Below are positions 1-12,880 of a stretch of DNA of 64,000 bases, piece by piece. A model generated the notes under the pieces. It did not search any database. It worked only from the letters and a program-made list of their open reading frames with translations, and was not told the DNA's origin. The stretch spans positions 1 through 64,000 of the forward strand of contig ML769678.1 of NCBI GenBank assembly GCA_009733575.1, in the 5' to 3' direction. The stretch is from Gymnopus androsaceus JB14. Lineage: Eukaryota > Basidiomycota > Agaricomycetes > Agaricales > Omphalotaceae. The position numbers and the translations under genes were made by a program. The stretch's first letter is position 1. Each line of letters begins with the position of its first letter.

Positions 1-195
1 CTGTGTTTCGTACGCAAGCTTTGCTTTCTCGAACTCTGCCTTTAGTTCCAGCTCGCGACCCTCCTCTTCCATTAGACGTTTCCGTAAAGCCAATTCCTCT
101 GCGAAAGCATCCGGTTCTGAAGCCATCTGACCGACCAGAGCCTGGTCAGACGTGGCGCTGGAGTGGTGAGTGAAGGTGCCAGTTAGGTAACGCAT
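1..195 (-). CDS. 5' end of a coiled-coil protein gene (partial, runs off the window)
   Basis: Reading the minus strand from an ATG at 195 gives 65 open codons up to the window edge. An in-frame stop lies just upstream of that ATG (about 207-205), which supports 195 as the start; a second in-frame ATG lies at 126. The first 24 residues are Ser/Thr rich. From about residue 30 the chain is dense in Glu, Lys, Arg and Leu, as in the start of a long charged helix or coiled coil. No family is recognised from this fragment. The gene is divergent from the next one to the right. Function unknown; only the N-terminus is visible. Confidence 0.5.
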   Translation of the reverse strand, partial: MRYLTGTFTHHSSATSDQALVGQMASEPDAFAEELALRKRLMEEEGRELELKAEFEKAKLAYETQ

Positions 196-781
196 CGTCA
201 CGAGTCACGGTCATCCCGCATCATAGCGCATCATTCCTTCTAAATTTGCAATCAGAGTCGAGCCAGTACGCCCAATACAATGACGTTGTAGGTAGGCCGA
301 TATATTCGAATTATTGTGGATAGCTCATCATCCAGTCGTCTCAGCGTCAGCGCCCAGCTTCTTGTTTGAGATTCATCAGTTCCTTATCCATTGGCATGGT
401 CCCAGATTTCCTGAGAGTTCATTCTTGGCACCACGAAGTAACCCAGTTATCTTTTGACCTCGTACTCAGTGCTCGAAGACTACCAATATTTGGACAACAT
501 GTTCTAGAAATAAGATATCTACATTATTTCTCTCTGCAAGTAGCAAAATCACGTATTCATCCCAGGGCTCCGACCTACTAGCCTGACGTGTAGCGCGCCC
601 GCTTTCGAATCGTTGGATGGTATCTCTTAATTTGGGTCCATCTTACCCGAGGCTTCCATTTTCACCGAATCCCGGCACTCAGAACTGAGATAAAAAGAAA
701 ACTTCGTTCGTTCTTTCCGATTCCTCATTCTTTGAACAGATTCATCTCTTTCCCCTTCTGAGCCAGTATTTTTTCTCCAGC
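196..781. other. Intergenic region between divergent genes
   Basis: No convincing gene. The last 80 bases before 782 are strongly pyrimidine rich (CT tracts), as in many fungal promoters and 5' leaders, so promoters of both flanking genes probably lie here. Confidence 0.4.
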
Positions 782-2225
782 ATGGCATCCAACCAGACCA
801 TGTCCATCCGGATCCGAGTCAGACCACTCCCAAATGCAGGAAGTCAGGCTGGGCTACATGCACTGTGTTTTCTCTGTGGAGGGCCAAGACCCTGATATGA
901 AAGGATACGCTGTCCGTCTAGCAAACTTCATTGCTATTTTTTGTTTAAGCAAGTTCATGATCAAAATTCCAGATGCGTCGACTTGCCGTATTTTATGCAG
1001 CACTTCTCATACGATATTCCACAGAGGATGCTGATGAATCCGTCTCTGTGGTTTGCTACAAGTCTACTCTCTCCTCGTCTCTGCTTCGATTGAGATGATG
1101 CTGAAAGCTATTCACGGTCGATGCGCATTTGCCGTTACTTCTACTATCTCTCCTGTCTCTCTTTACCTGCTTTACTCTTCCTTCCGATTTATCCTTGGCA
1201 AGCCTTCATATCTCTTCAGGCGACTCGGCAAGACCGAATTGAAGACTTTGAAGACTTACATTGCATTGTCACTGTTGATGTTAACGGTGATGGATCATCA
1301 TGGAAGGGTTGATCTGCTGGGCGAATATTTTCCCCCAGAACTGCTAGGTCACATTTGCCGGGTGGTTTCTCTTCGAATACGTTACCTAGTATGTCACCTC
1401 TTCGGTGGCTGGGTCATTTCTCTTTATTGCGTTCATGTGGATTGTCTACCTCTTCCGACACTTTGGAGACATTCGTGAGTACCGGCGGCATAACCAGAAG
1501 GTTCTACCTTGGAACTATTTTCGCTGGCTGCAACGGTTTCTTGTGGGTTTTAAGGCGTTCATGCTGTCGCAATGGTGAGCATTTGCTATACCGAAGCTAT
1601 GCTATTGACCTAATTTAGATTTAATAGGGATGTGGTACTCAAAGTCATCCTTGGTTAATAACCTTTTCTGTGGACGGTCTTTAGTATCTCGTGTGGCTCA
1701 CTGAATTGGTCCTTTATGCTCCGAGTCTCGCTGAAAATTATAATGACATCGTCGAAAACTTCCAAGTGGCATTCAATGTAGCTGTTCCATCGTCGGGAGA
1801 AAAATCCTCGGGCGGTGGAGATGACCCCGCTTTCATACGGACAAGTGAGTCATCGAATTGCACACCAGATCGATTTGCTCATGATTTCCAAGCTCCTCGC
1901 AGCAGCCACAATGTGGCAGGTCTTGGTGCCATTGGGTGTGAAGAGTCGAGATATTTGGGACTAGATCAAGCGTTGTCCTCGGACCTTCTAGAGTGGAGCT
2001 ATCTTCATCTTCACTAGAAGACGGAACCCGTGGAACAAACGCCTCGACGTGAGGAGCAGGATCAATCTGGATTCCGACCCATTCGGCGAGTCTATACCGT
2101 TCACTCAAGTACTTAGGAGCCGGGGCGAAAGTAGTACACTTGATATGAAGGAGGATATTGATTCGATTTACTTTGATGAAACAAAGAACAATCAGCAGTT
2201 TCTTGCCATTACTCAGAGTAATTGA
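782..2225 (+). CDS. Unassigned multi-exon membrane-protein gene
   Basis: An ATG at 782 after a CT-rich leader starts a frame with the short string MASNQTMSIRIRVRP. A strong exon candidate follows an acceptor at about 1389 and ends at a GTGAG donor at 1573; it encodes a hydrophobic segment (SFLFIAFMWIVYLF) then a basic, Trp-rich stretch. The next exon starts near 1688 (YLVWLTELVLYAPSLAEN) and ends at a GTGAG donor near 1842. A last exon from about 2022 encodes a hydrophilic tail (residues such as NLDSDPFGESIPF) ending at a TGA at 2223-2225. The exons between 840 and 1390 could not be joined cleanly, so a frame break or unusual splicing is possible. The pattern is a multi-pass membrane protein with a cytosolic tail. 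No family assigned; boundaries are tentative. Confidence 0.35.
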
Positions 2226-2849
2226 CTATCTGCGGGATCCACTGTAAGTACTAGTAGAGAAGTTTTATAGTTTGACAGAAGTTCAAGTTCCCAGAATTCA
2301 GTCGGCACTTACTGTAATAGCTATACTTCAGTACTAGCTTCAATACTTCCGGCTCCGTATTTGGAAAAGCTTTTAAACCGGTGACTTATTGCGCAAGAAC
2401 CAACACAAACAGCATCGACTGGTTCTTGCGTAGAAGCTCAAGGGCGTCTAAAAGAAGCCGTGAGCGCTTATTCCACCTCTCATCGTCTGCATCTGGCATG
2501 TGCGACGTGCGTGGAGCTCTCGCGATCGTTCTCTCGTCGCTCTGATTTGAAGCAATATCCAACAAGCGCTAAAATCATAATATAACAGGTCCAATGAAGA
2601 ATGGAACTACTTCGCCAGCCAAGCCCACTGGCCGCTTCGGAATTCGTCATTTGACCAACGACTGTAGAGCTCTATACAGTGTACGCAAGTATCGAAGTGA
2701 CATCCAGGTAATAACCACTCCAGTGATATCAATCTGAAAGCTGTCCTGCGCGCAGCCGACTACCGCAATTCAACATCATCATCATTCAGTCTGATGTATA
2801 GGAACTTGATTCTACAGCTTCATGCTTTCGTCTCCTCGTCCATCCACCC
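2226..2849. other. Intergenic region
   Basis: No gene supported. It should contain the promoter and 5' leader of the membrane-protein gene starting at 2850. Confidence 0.3.
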
Positions 2850-5642
2850 ATGTCAGAGAAAAATCCTACACCCCAGTCTCCCCTCGATCCAGGCATCGCC
2901 CGTCGAAAACCCATCTCGTGGACTAAACTGTTCATATCGGCCGTCGTCATCCTATCTTTGTTCATTGTCGGCTGGTTCTTCACAAGTATCACCGATATGA
3001 AGAAATCTTTGGGATCTCCGCACCAGGCGTATTATCAGAATGCATCGATTGAGGAGGTAAAAAATCGATGGACAGTTGTTCAGCCGTTAGTGGACAGAAA
3101 CCAGGCTTATGATATCGGTGTGAGCGTTTGGGTGCGCGGGCCCAAGGGAAGTGACGACAGCAACAATGCGCTCGAAACCCCTCTATTCTCCGACATCGTG
3201 TTTCGCGATTTGCACACCACGGATGCCTTAAAATCCACTATTGTCACGCTCAAGGTGCCTAATACTCGTTTGTACGTTTTGTCTACATACTCGAGACTTT
3301 GATGAAGAAATAAACCGACTAATCGTAACTGAAGCCGCGAAGAAAACCTAACTAACTTTGATCTTCGAGCTTCATTCGTCCTTCTCCCATCTTCTTCATC
3401 TCCTCTGGATCGCCTGAAGAACATTTCGACTTGGAAACCAGCTTCTATCAATATTTCGCCTGTTAGAACTTGGCCGTGAGCTGCTTTTCTTCTTCAGATT
3501 CATGTAATTAACGATTGCGGTTCAAATCAGATTTCCTTTGAATTCGCAGAATAATGCAGAAAAGAACATGATAGACGATGCCATAGAAGCCTTCGGAATA
3601 TCAGAGCCTCTCATTCAATTCCACACGATCCGCTCGAAATGCCCTTCCATTGCCAACACTGACGACGATGACGACGACGACGAAGATGGTGATGATGTCG
3701 ACGATGAAAGCGGCGATAGCCCAGCAAGTACAACCCCAGACGCTAATGACATTATGGCAGCGTTCAAGTTCAATGTTCTCCAAACGACTATGTATGGTAT
3801 CTTCTATAGAAATAATCACTCTACTGGTATTAATTTTGTTTTCCGTTTTCAGCGGCAAGCCAGCCTTAAAGGCACATCCGTATATAGTAACTCGGTATGT
3901 TACTGTTCCATCTCGACTTCCTTCAAATTTCTGCTTACATGCGGCTGGTAGAACTCACCTCCGCTTAGTCGATGAGGAAAGGCTGTATAACCGCAAGCTA
4001 TATAACAAGGCACACAATAATTTAAAGCAAAAATCTGTGAGTTTTGCTCTGCCTCTACCTCTCTTACTATCCTCATACTGACGGATCCTTATAGTGTGGC
4101 CAAAGCATGAATAACGTCGCCCAGCCCAGCGAATACATGTGCTCCCGAGATTTCCGAACCAACGGAAACTTTGAAACTCGTTTGGAGATCGACACTTCTG
4201 ACCGTACGACCCTCCCTACAGATGAAGCAGAATTGGCCAAGGCAATCGCTAAAGGGGTGGGATCTGAATGGTTATATGCACCGTATTTGTCTGTATACGA
4301 CCACGGAGCTGGGCCAAAGGTATGAGTTCTAAGCTGCGCTGGAGGATGATAGGTGTTGAGCGCTGAGTCTGGGCTATTAACTAGGATTTGAAACCCATCG
4401 AAGTCAATCGGGAGAAGAACTGCGAAAGTATCAACAGCGACGCAGAATACACAGAAGTCGAATGGAAAGTTTCGTTCAGCTCCATCTCTCCCTTCATGCT
4501 CCAGTTCGCCGACATCGCAGCCCCTCGTTTACAGAAAGATACTATGAACCAGAGCGAGTATAAAGTGGCAGAGGCTCATGCAAACGCGGAATTGCTGAGT
4601 ACGTTGTCTTCCAGGTTAGAAAAAAAAACATGCTGATTAGAGTTTTGATGTAGATGGCCTTCATGGACATCGGTTTAACGAGGATGCACATCCTCGACGT
4701 TCTATTGTTCTGAGCATCATAACGTCTGTTTTCCCCTTCAGTATTAATAAAAATCTGACAACCTTCCACTTTAATAGATCAACTCTCAAATTCATAGTTT
4801 CGATACTTGACATCATTTACTGGTATACGCGGACTACGACGTATTCATTTAGTATTTTAGGAATCGGACTTACTGGTGCTAGTGGTTTATTAGCCTCAAT
4901 TGTAGCATTCGGATTGGGTTTAATGAAGGCGGAGGATACCAAATGGTGGTCTGCGGTATGTCGGGCTTCGTAAAACTTTACTGTTGAGCTGATCTATTCT
5001 AGATCTGGGGGCACCTTATTGGATTGCTTCTCAATCCAAGCCCCCTTCTCCAGCTCAAGACAGTTTTACGACTGGAATTTGGAAGCAATGGCTGGGTTCC
5101 TCGGATTCTGAGACTTCCGGCAACGCATAAAGAGAGGGCCTCGGAGAGGTTAGAGGCGCAAGTCAGTTGGTTAATTAGAGGAGGGGTAAGCTATTTGTGT
5201 TCGTTGTATTGTGAGCGTATGTCTGATGTTTGAACGACAGATATGCATATCAGTCCTAGCCGTCTACTTATTTTTGAACCCACGCAACATAATGCTCATC
5301 GCACCACTCCATCCTGCACCTTCACCCGAAGACCTAAAAGATGTGACTAAATGGACACAGCTAGTGGATGCAATGTCTATCAGTGGCTTCCTTCTTCAAC
5401 GTCTCTTCAACCAACACTCGAAACTCTTTTCTGGAAAATACAAATCTGCTGTTTGCATTGTCGCGGTACGGGCTATCTTAACGTTGACGGCGTACGTGCC
5501 TCATGTGGCGGGGAGGCTAGATGCGAGGCCTGGGTTTTCCCTTCATGAGGGGATGTCGACGATATTGACCTTCTGGATGGCATGGCACGCTTGGGTGTTT
5601 AAGAGTGTGCCTCGGGATGTGGAGGATTTGGATTCGGAGTAA
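2850..5642 (+). CDS. Multi-pass membrane protein, tandem copy A
   Basis: Joined exons give a protein of roughly 660 residues. Order: short N-terminus, one membrane helix at about residues 25-48, a long probably lumenal or extracellular part with several N-x-S/T sites, an acidic loop rich in Asp/Glu around 3660-3720, then hydrophobic helices from about 4780 to the stop at 5640-5642. Splice sites are well supported because frames join exactly and are conserved in the neighbouring copy, for example donor 3272/acceptor 3334, donor 3476/acceptor 3530, and the junction giving TRTHLRLVDEERLYNRK. It is duplicated head to tail as the gene at 6111. The topology (one N-terminal helix, lumenal domain, helical C-terminus) loosely recalls CLPTM1-type proteins, but I see no decisive motif and there is no RING domain as in Tul1. 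Function unknown. Confidence 0.75.
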
Positions 5643-6110
5643 GAGTATAAGTTCTCGTAGTAGAGTGTATGGAAAATTTATTTATTAGCCCAACCTTACT
5701 GTGTAGTAGTTCTTACAGCTTGCGACACGGATCAAAGTTTGATCGGATTCGGAGCATTGGGCGCTCTTTTCTTCGCGGCTTTTGAGCTCGCGATTCACTT
5801 TGATATAAAAAACTTTCCAATGAGCCTTGAAGGTGGTAACGAAGGAGGTGATGATGAACTGTGATGAAGAATGGCAGCCCAAGCCTTTGCCAAGCCACTG
5901 AGGTGCGTTTTTGAAATTTTACAACTACAGTACAGTACCACATATAGCGAAGAGACTCTTTTTCTGTATGCAGATCTTCTTGTGCTGATTTCTCAAAAGC
6001 CAGGGGCACTGTAACCATTGATACCAATTATTATAATCTGAAAGCGGTTATCTCAACAATAATTCATTCATTTTCATTTCAACCAGCTTCGTCTTCTCTT
6101 CCTTTCACCC
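5643..6110. other. Spacer between tandem copies A and B
   Basis: No gene supported. It contains the 3' end of copy A and the promoter of copy B. The region just upstream of both start codons shares the same short leader context before ATGTC. Confidence 0.35.
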
Positions 6111-8809
6111 ATGTCGGAGAAAATGCAACCCCTCGATCCAGGCCTCGCCCGTCGCAAACCCATTTCATGCTGCAAATTGTTAACATGGACTGTCATTTCC
6201 CTATTGGTGCTCACCCTCGGCTGGTTCATCACTACCTTTCTTACGCATATGAGGAATTCCTTTAGATCTCCGCACCAACCGTATTATCAGAATGCGTCGA
6301 TTGAGGAGGTCAAAAACCGCTGGACAGTTGTTCAGCCGTTGGTGGATAAAAAACAGGCTTTTGATATTGGGTTGAGCGTTTGGGTACGGGGGCCAAGTGG
6401 CGAGTCTGGCGACGGCGACAACGCGCTCGAAACGCCTCTATTTTCTGATATCGTGTTTCGCGACTTGCACACCACAGATACCTTGAATACCACTACTGTC
6501 AAGTTCAAAATGCCCAACGCTCGTTTGTACGTGACTTTGGCCAAGAAACATACCAACTAACCGTTATTGTTAAAGCCGCGAAGAAAACCTAACCAACTTT
6601 GATCTTCGAGCCTCCTTCATCCTGATACCATCTTCTCCGTCTCCTCTGGATCACCTAAAGAACTTTTCGACTTGGAAGCCCGCTTCTATCAATGTTTCGC
6701 CTGTTAGGACATGGCCGTGAGCCCCTTTTCCTTGTCTTCAGACTGGTATAATTAATAGTCACCGTTCAAACTAGATTCCCTTTACATTCATCCAATGATG
6801 TAGGGAGGACCATGATAGACAATGCCATAGAGTCATTCGGAATATCGGAACCTCTAATTCAATTCCATCCTATCCGCTCTAAATGTCCTCCCACCGACGA
6901 GCAAGACGAGGACGATTATGATGATGATGACGATGCCGACGATGTGGATGAAAATGGCCATAGTGCAACAAATACAACCTCGGACGCTAACGACCCCCTC
7001 AAGCCCAATATTCTCCGAACAACGAACGGCATGCCAGCTTCAAGGATGCATCCGTATATAGTGACTCGGTATGTCCATCTCGACACCCTCCAAGTTTTTG
7101 CTGACATGCAGTTGTCAGAACTCACCTTCGTATAGTCGACGAGGAGAGGCTGTATAACCGCAAGTCATATAACAAGGCACACAACAATTTAAAGCAAAAT
7201 TCTGTAAGCTTGCTCTGCTTCTACCTTTTGTCCTCATGTTAACGGAGCCTTGTAGTGTGGTCAACGCGTGAATAACGTCACCCAGCCCGACGAGTACTTG
7301 TGCTCCCGAAATTTCCAAACCAACGGCAACTTTGAAACCCGTTTGGAAATCGACTCCTCTGACCGTACGACCCTTCCTACGGACGAAGCAGAACTGGCCA
7401 AGGCAATCGCGAAAGGGATGGGATCCGAATGGTTTTATGCGCCGTATTTATCTGTATACAACCATGGAGCCGGACCAAAGGTACGGGTTTGTCTACTGGA
7501 TGATGATGAGTGCTAATTTCTGGGCTGCTTATTAGGATTTGAAGCCCATCGAGGTCAATCGAGAGAAATGCGGAAGTACTAGCAGCGACGCAGAATACAC
7601 GGAAGTCGAATGGAAAGTCTCGTTCAGTTCTATCTCCCCCTCCAGGCTCCAATTTGCCGACATCATAGCCCCTGTTATGGATGAGAATACTATGAACCAA
7701 AGCGAGTACAAAATTTCGGAGGCTCATGCGAAGGCGGAGATGCTCAGTACGTTGTCTTTCTTGTTTTTGTAGGCTTGGGAGAAAATGCTGATGGGATGTT
7801 TCAATGTAGATGGTCTTCATGGACATCGTTTTAATGAGGAAACACATCCTCGCCGTCGATTCGTGCTGAGCTTCGTAATGTCTGTGTTTTCCCTTCAGCC
7901 GTAACACAAAAATCTGACAGCCTTCCATAGAGTATGCCTCGCTTTCATCTCATCAACACTTAACATCATTTACTGGTATACGCGGACTACGACGTATTCG
8001 CTCAGTATTCTAGGAATCGGACTGATTGTTGCTGGTGATTTAATGCCTTTGCTTGTTACATTCGGACTGGCCTTTACAGGGAGCACTTGGTTGGGTGCGG
8101 TATGTTGAGCTTCAAGGTTTTATAACTTTCGATGCTGGGGCTGACATGTTAGGAATCTAGATCTGGGGGTTCTTTATTGGATTGCTTTTCGAACCCAAAA
8201 CCCTTCTCCAACTACGGACGATTTTACAGCTGGAATTTGGTGGCAGAAGTAAGGGGCTGTGGGTGCCTCGGTTTTGGAAACTTGCGCCGACGCACAAGGA
8301 GAGAGCCTCAGAGAGGTTAGAGGCGCAAATCAGTTGGTTGATTAGAGGAGGAGTGAGTTGTTCGTGTTTGTCTCATCGTGGGCGTATGTCTGATGTTTAC
8401 ACAACAGATATGCATATCAGTTCTAGCCGTCTACTTATTTTTCAGCCCCCACAACATCATGCTCATCGCACCGCTCCATCCTACGCCCTCGCCCGAAGAC
8501 CTAACAGTGGCGACTATATGGGCGCAGCTAGCGGATGCAATGACCGTCAGTGGTGTCCTTCTTCAACGTCTCTTCAACCAACACGCCAAGCTCTTTTCTG
8601 GGAAATACAAATCCGCTGTCTGCATTGTCGTGGTACAATGTATCTTAACGTTGGCGCAGTACGTGCCTCATGTGTTAGGGAGGATAGACGGGAGGCCTGG
8701 GTTTTCCCTTCATGAGGGGATGATGACGCTATTGACCTTCTGGATGGCATGGCACGCTTGGATGTTTAAGAGTGTGCCTCAGGATGTGCAGGATTTGGAT
8801 TTGGAGTAA
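6111..8809 (+). CDS. Multi-pass membrane protein, tandem copy B
   Basis: Paralogue of the gene at 2850, aligned exon by exon with the same intron positions. Conserved stretches include YYQNASIEEVKNRW, TPLFSDIVFRDLHTTD, the acidic Asp/Glu loop (near 6905-6950) and the C-terminal HEGM...LTFWMAWHAW region. The N-terminal helix is present but diverged. One oddity: near 7895-7930 the frame that is open in copy A meets stops in all three frames; a continuous protein is only obtained if a 30-nt GT...AG segment (7901-7930) is removed as a very short intron, which does restore the frame into the conserved IIYWYTRTTTYS helix. Otherwise this copy is broken there. Function unknown; same caveats as copy A. 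Confidence 0.7.
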
Positions 8810-8960
8810 GTTCTCGGAATATGAGCTGAGGAGCCCTGGGACAAAGACAATTTATTTATGTACTGTAGCTCTGCCTAACATATAATATCGACCAAACCCG
8901 AAAACACAGGCTTAGCGCTGTTAGTGCGCGCTTAAGGTTGTTTGAGACTTACTCACTACC

Positions 8961-10646
8961 ATGACTACCTTTTTATACGAACTTTCGACCACTGGTGCTA
9001 TCTCTTTCTCGGACATAATCAACGATCCTACTGGATCGTTTACAAGGCGTATCTCCGATGCCACTCAGATTCGTTCTCGATTACGAGGAACTTTGAAGGA
9101 AAGCAAAAGAACGGACGGAGAGAAGGATTATCTTACAGTGATCAAGGTAGGATCGCAAAAGTAGGATCAAAATTTTGCTAATTTCCAAGAAGATCCTCGA
9201 TGAATATCTACCTCAGCTGAGGAGCATCTCGGAATGCGTTGCTCACGGCGAGCTCCAGCTTAAATCTGAACCTGGTTCGCTAACAATTTATCCCAGCTGT
9301 GCTTACCCCAATTGAACCAAAAGTTTTTAGTTGGAGAACAACACTTTCCGCCAACTTGTTTAATAATTCCCCCCGAGTATCACTACCATCTCTTCACGCA
9401 GAATACGCTTGCTGCCTCCTCACGTATGCTTTTGCATTCTCTAATCTCGCAAGGACCATCGTAGCGAGCCTCGGGTCGTACGAAAATGATCGTGCGATAT
9501 CCCAAGCTGAAAGAGAAGCCAAGGATGAAAGATTGAAGCATGCAACTGGATATTTAGGACGTGCGAGTGGCATCTTCACGTATCTCAGCGAAACAGTGCT
9601 GGGTGAGCTGGAACGATCGACTTCGACGAAACTGCCACCAGATCTCTCGTCGGAGGTCAATACCGCCCTGGCTAGGTGAGTGTGTCGCGTCCATTCAGTT
9701 CTGTTTACTGAGATATCCCTTAGAATGTCATTAGCAGATGCACAGACTCTAGCCATCCGGAAGCTTCTCTCCAAATCTTTCTACGATTCCAACGTCACTC
9801 CTGGTCCGCCACTCCCTAAATCTCATCCAGCTCCCGGTCTTATCGCCAAATTACACCTCGAATGTGCCTCGCTGTACTCCAGTGCCAGAACACTCGCTAA
9901 AACCCCATCCGCGTCATCAAAGTCCTCAGACGATGTCTCCGCGGAACTACGGCACTATCTCGGTGACGAAGCGTCTCTCCACTCTGCGATAGCTAAGAAA
10001 TGGCTTGGCATCGATGCGGGAGAGAAAGGTGGAGAGAGCAAGGCCGGCGATGCTGTTGGATTTCTAGTTTGGGCAAAAAAGGAGCTGCAGGAATTGAAGG
10101 ATGGAGGCAAGGGGGCTGGATTAGCGAAAGGCGATAGGGAGAAAAGAGATCGTAATCTGAGGAAAGAAAAAGTTGCAAAGGAGTTAGAGACGACCGAGAT
10201 ATGGCTGAAGCATTACAAGAAGACAAATGACACTGTGAGCCCTCTTGCATACATCCAATCATTCTGCGACTCATAATCGTACTTCGTAGGTCCATTTCCA
10301 GCCTATTCCCTCTCAAGCCGATCTCCAATCGCGCATTCCCACCGGTGTTTCCGCGGTCTTTGCCACAACTTACGATCCCCCTAAACCAATATTTGGACTA
10401 GGATCAGATTCTCGAACGCAGAACGAGAAGGATTCATTGGACGAAGATTATGCAGGTGAATCGGGTGGTAGCACCTCTCCGTCGGTCCCCTCTCGTAGCT
10501 CGAGTAAGTATGCTGGAGCAGGAGAATATTATTGAAGCTGTGACGAGTCTCTCTTCATGTATATATGTTTGGATTGTTTTAACGTCTTCTTGGACTTGCA
10601 CACAGTGAAGCGCCTCACGTTCAGAAGGAAAAAGAACGCTCGATGA
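8961..10646 (+). CDS. palC: BRO1-domain pH-signalling protein PalC/Rim23
   Basis: Joined exons begin MTTFLYELSTTGAISFSD and continue as a helical BRO1-type domain. Recognisable PalC features include the N-terminal TTGAISF block, the YACCLLTYAFAFSNLART segment, the repeated helices ending in ETTEIWLKHYKKTNDTV, and a low-complexity Ser/Gly tail. Introns: about 9147-9189, 9271-9328, 9676-9723, one ending near 10288, and a likely last one at 10504-10605; reading through the last donor instead would stop at 10535. PalC (Rim23 in yeasts) is a Bro1-domain adaptor that joins ESCRT-III to the Pal/Rim complex at the plasma membrane, leading to proteolytic activation of PacC/Rim101 at alkaline pH. Length (about 450 residues) fits the family. 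Confidence 0.85.
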
Positions 10647-10919
10647 ACATGTGTTGAATTTTCATTGATAACCTGGACCATTTACACACCTTATCTCTTA
10701 GTTGGTCCTGGATATCACAGAGCTGCCATTGCATTTCATGGAGTGTGAATCGCGCACAGGGTGTTCCCGAGAGGAAACTTGACCTTTTGAAGTAATCCGA
10801 TAAAGCTTTCGACCTCGTGCCTACGATACCATTCGAGGCTCAGAATTGATCCCAATACTCATGGATCCCAAATACCCAATATACTCATCCTTTGCCCAGG
10901 CAGAACCTTCTCGCTCAGT

Positions 10920-12880
10920 ATGTCAAAAACACTTTCCCTGGAAAAAGATCATGACCTTGACCTTCCAAAGGAGGACGATGTCAATGCGCAAAACCACACG
11001 GCGATAAAGGTCAACGCCAGCGGACACGTAGACCAATTGCGGCGTCAATATAGCTTATTGAGTATCTGTTCGACTTCGATAACTATCGGTGCGTAGCACC
11101 TTCTTGCTCCTTCCATTTTACATTCTCGACCCTTGCTAGACAACGCATGGGTAGCTTTCGGTGGTTCTATCGTCGTAGGGCTATCTAACGGAGGTCCGCC
11201 GGGTATTGTCTGGGAGCTTATGGCAGCGTGTTTCTACTACTGCTTCATAGCGGCCAGTATTGCCGAATTGGCCAGTTCGATACCTAGTGCCGGAGGAGGT
11301 ATGTTCATGCTGCAACTCTTTCCATATACTGAATCACCTCGAAAATACAGTGTATCACTGGGCATCAGTCACTGCAGGTCGATATGGACGTGTAATTGGG
11401 TTCTTCACGGGGTGAGTTGTTCCTTCACATTCTGACCTTCGTTAATTTTTTCTATAGTTATGTAAACTTTTATGGCTGGATCTTTGCCCTCTCGTCTATC
11501 GTCTTCATTCCCTCGAATGTTCTTGTGGACATGTACGCTCTCTTTCATCAAGACACGTTTACACCTCAAGCATGGCATGTCTATGTCGCCTTCGTTCTGA
11601 TCAACTTATCGTGTCTTGCGATGGTCATCTTGAGGAACCAATGGTTGCCATTCATACAAAAGCTTGGAAGCATAGCAGTGGTTGGAGGAGGGATTGTTAC
11701 AGTTATTGTGAATATTTGCCTAAGCACCATTCATTTCTTTCTAAATTCGGCTACCATTCCATTTCTAGATCCTCGCTGCTGTACCTCGCCAACATGCATC
11801 TGCAGCTTCCGTCTTCACAACATGGGACAATCAGACCGGCTGGGGATCTGGAGTAGCTTTCCTCACAGGGATGCTCAACGGGGCATATACCATTGGCACG
11901 CCAGATGCCATTACGCACCTTGCTGAGGAACTCCCGAACCCGCGGAGAGATTTACCCAAAGCAGTTGCGGTGCAGATGATTATTGGAACAGTGTGTAAGT
12001 TGTTTCTATATGCGTAGTCGCCAGTCTTTCTGTTAACCCGTCAATATTAGCGTCGTTCGCCTTTGCCATCGCCATTATGTTTGCTATAACAGATCTAGAG
12101 GCAGTATTAAACACTGGGACTTCGTTCCCCCTTGCCGAGATATATCATCAAGCCACAGGGAACACCGCGATAACATTTGTGCTGTTATTTATTATCATTC
12201 TGGCACAGGTAGGGTGCTTGTTGGGTTCTTATGTTGTGGTGAGTTGTAATCAGCGTCCATGTTCAATCATATAATGATACGTTTTCATAAAGGTTGGAAG
12301 ATGCTGGTGGGCGCTCGCTCGAGATAACGCGACTCCTTTTGCGGGATTCTTTGCTGAGGTGTCCATCGAGTTGAGCTGTCCAATTCGATCTACTGTTCTA
12401 TGCTGCAAGTTTATTTTTCTCTCCGATACCGTTCATTGCTAACGCAGACATTCAGCTATCCTCTGTCTTGGCCTGGGCGCAATTCAACTTGGCAGTGCAA
12501 CCGCATTCAGTGACCTTGTCGGCTCCTTTGTCATCCTCACTACTACCTCATATCTCCTAGCTATTCTTCCGCACCTTCTCTCCCGATTGTCAAACGCTGG
12601 ACCTAATGTTCCTAAAGGCCCATTCTGGATGGGTCCTGTCCTTGGACCACTGATTAACGCGCTGGCAGTATTACTGATCGTGCTGACGAACGTGATGTAT
12701 TGTTTTCCATACTTCCTCCCAGTGAATGATGTATCCGAGATGAACTACAACTCAGTCATATTGATTGGACTAGGGGTTCTAACGGCGGCTTGGTGGTTTG
12801 TACACGGAAAAGAGAAGTATCCGGGGACAAATGTGCCACATCTAGATGATAAAGGGGAAAGGATTGAAGAACTAATATAA
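10920..12880 (+). CDS. APC-family amino acid/GABA/choline-type permease
   Basis: The first exon starts at 10920 (MSKTLSLEKD) with a hydrophilic cytosolic N-terminus and the family block QLRRQYSLLSICSTSITIG. Later exons add the conserved helices: WVAFGGSIVVGLSNGGPPG, SSIPSAGG, YHWASVTAGRYGRVIGFFTG, and the diagnostic HLAEELPNPRRDLPKA loop after helix 8, typical of the fungal ACT subfamily of APC transporters (Uga4 and Hnm1 relatives). About 12 hydrophobic segments can be counted. The protein ends with a short hydrophilic tail at the TAA at 12878-12880. It should be a plasma or vacuolar membrane proton-coupled transporter of an amino acid, GABA or choline; the substrate cannot be read from sequence. 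It faces the bZIP gene tail to tail. Confidence 0.88.

Noticed and set aside
782..850. Kinesin-like N-terminus because of IRVRPLP
   Set aside because: No motor P-loop or switch motifs follow; the downstream exons encode membrane helices.
3601..4081. Overlapping frames over the Asp/Glu tract of copy A
   Set aside because: They arise from the GAC/GAT repeat read in other frames (Val or Met/Thr runs); the Asp frame is the one conserved between both copies.
2850..8809. Assignment to the Tul1/Dsc E3 ligase family
   Set aside because: The helical C-terminus has a vague resemblance, but there is no RING domain and the topology differs.
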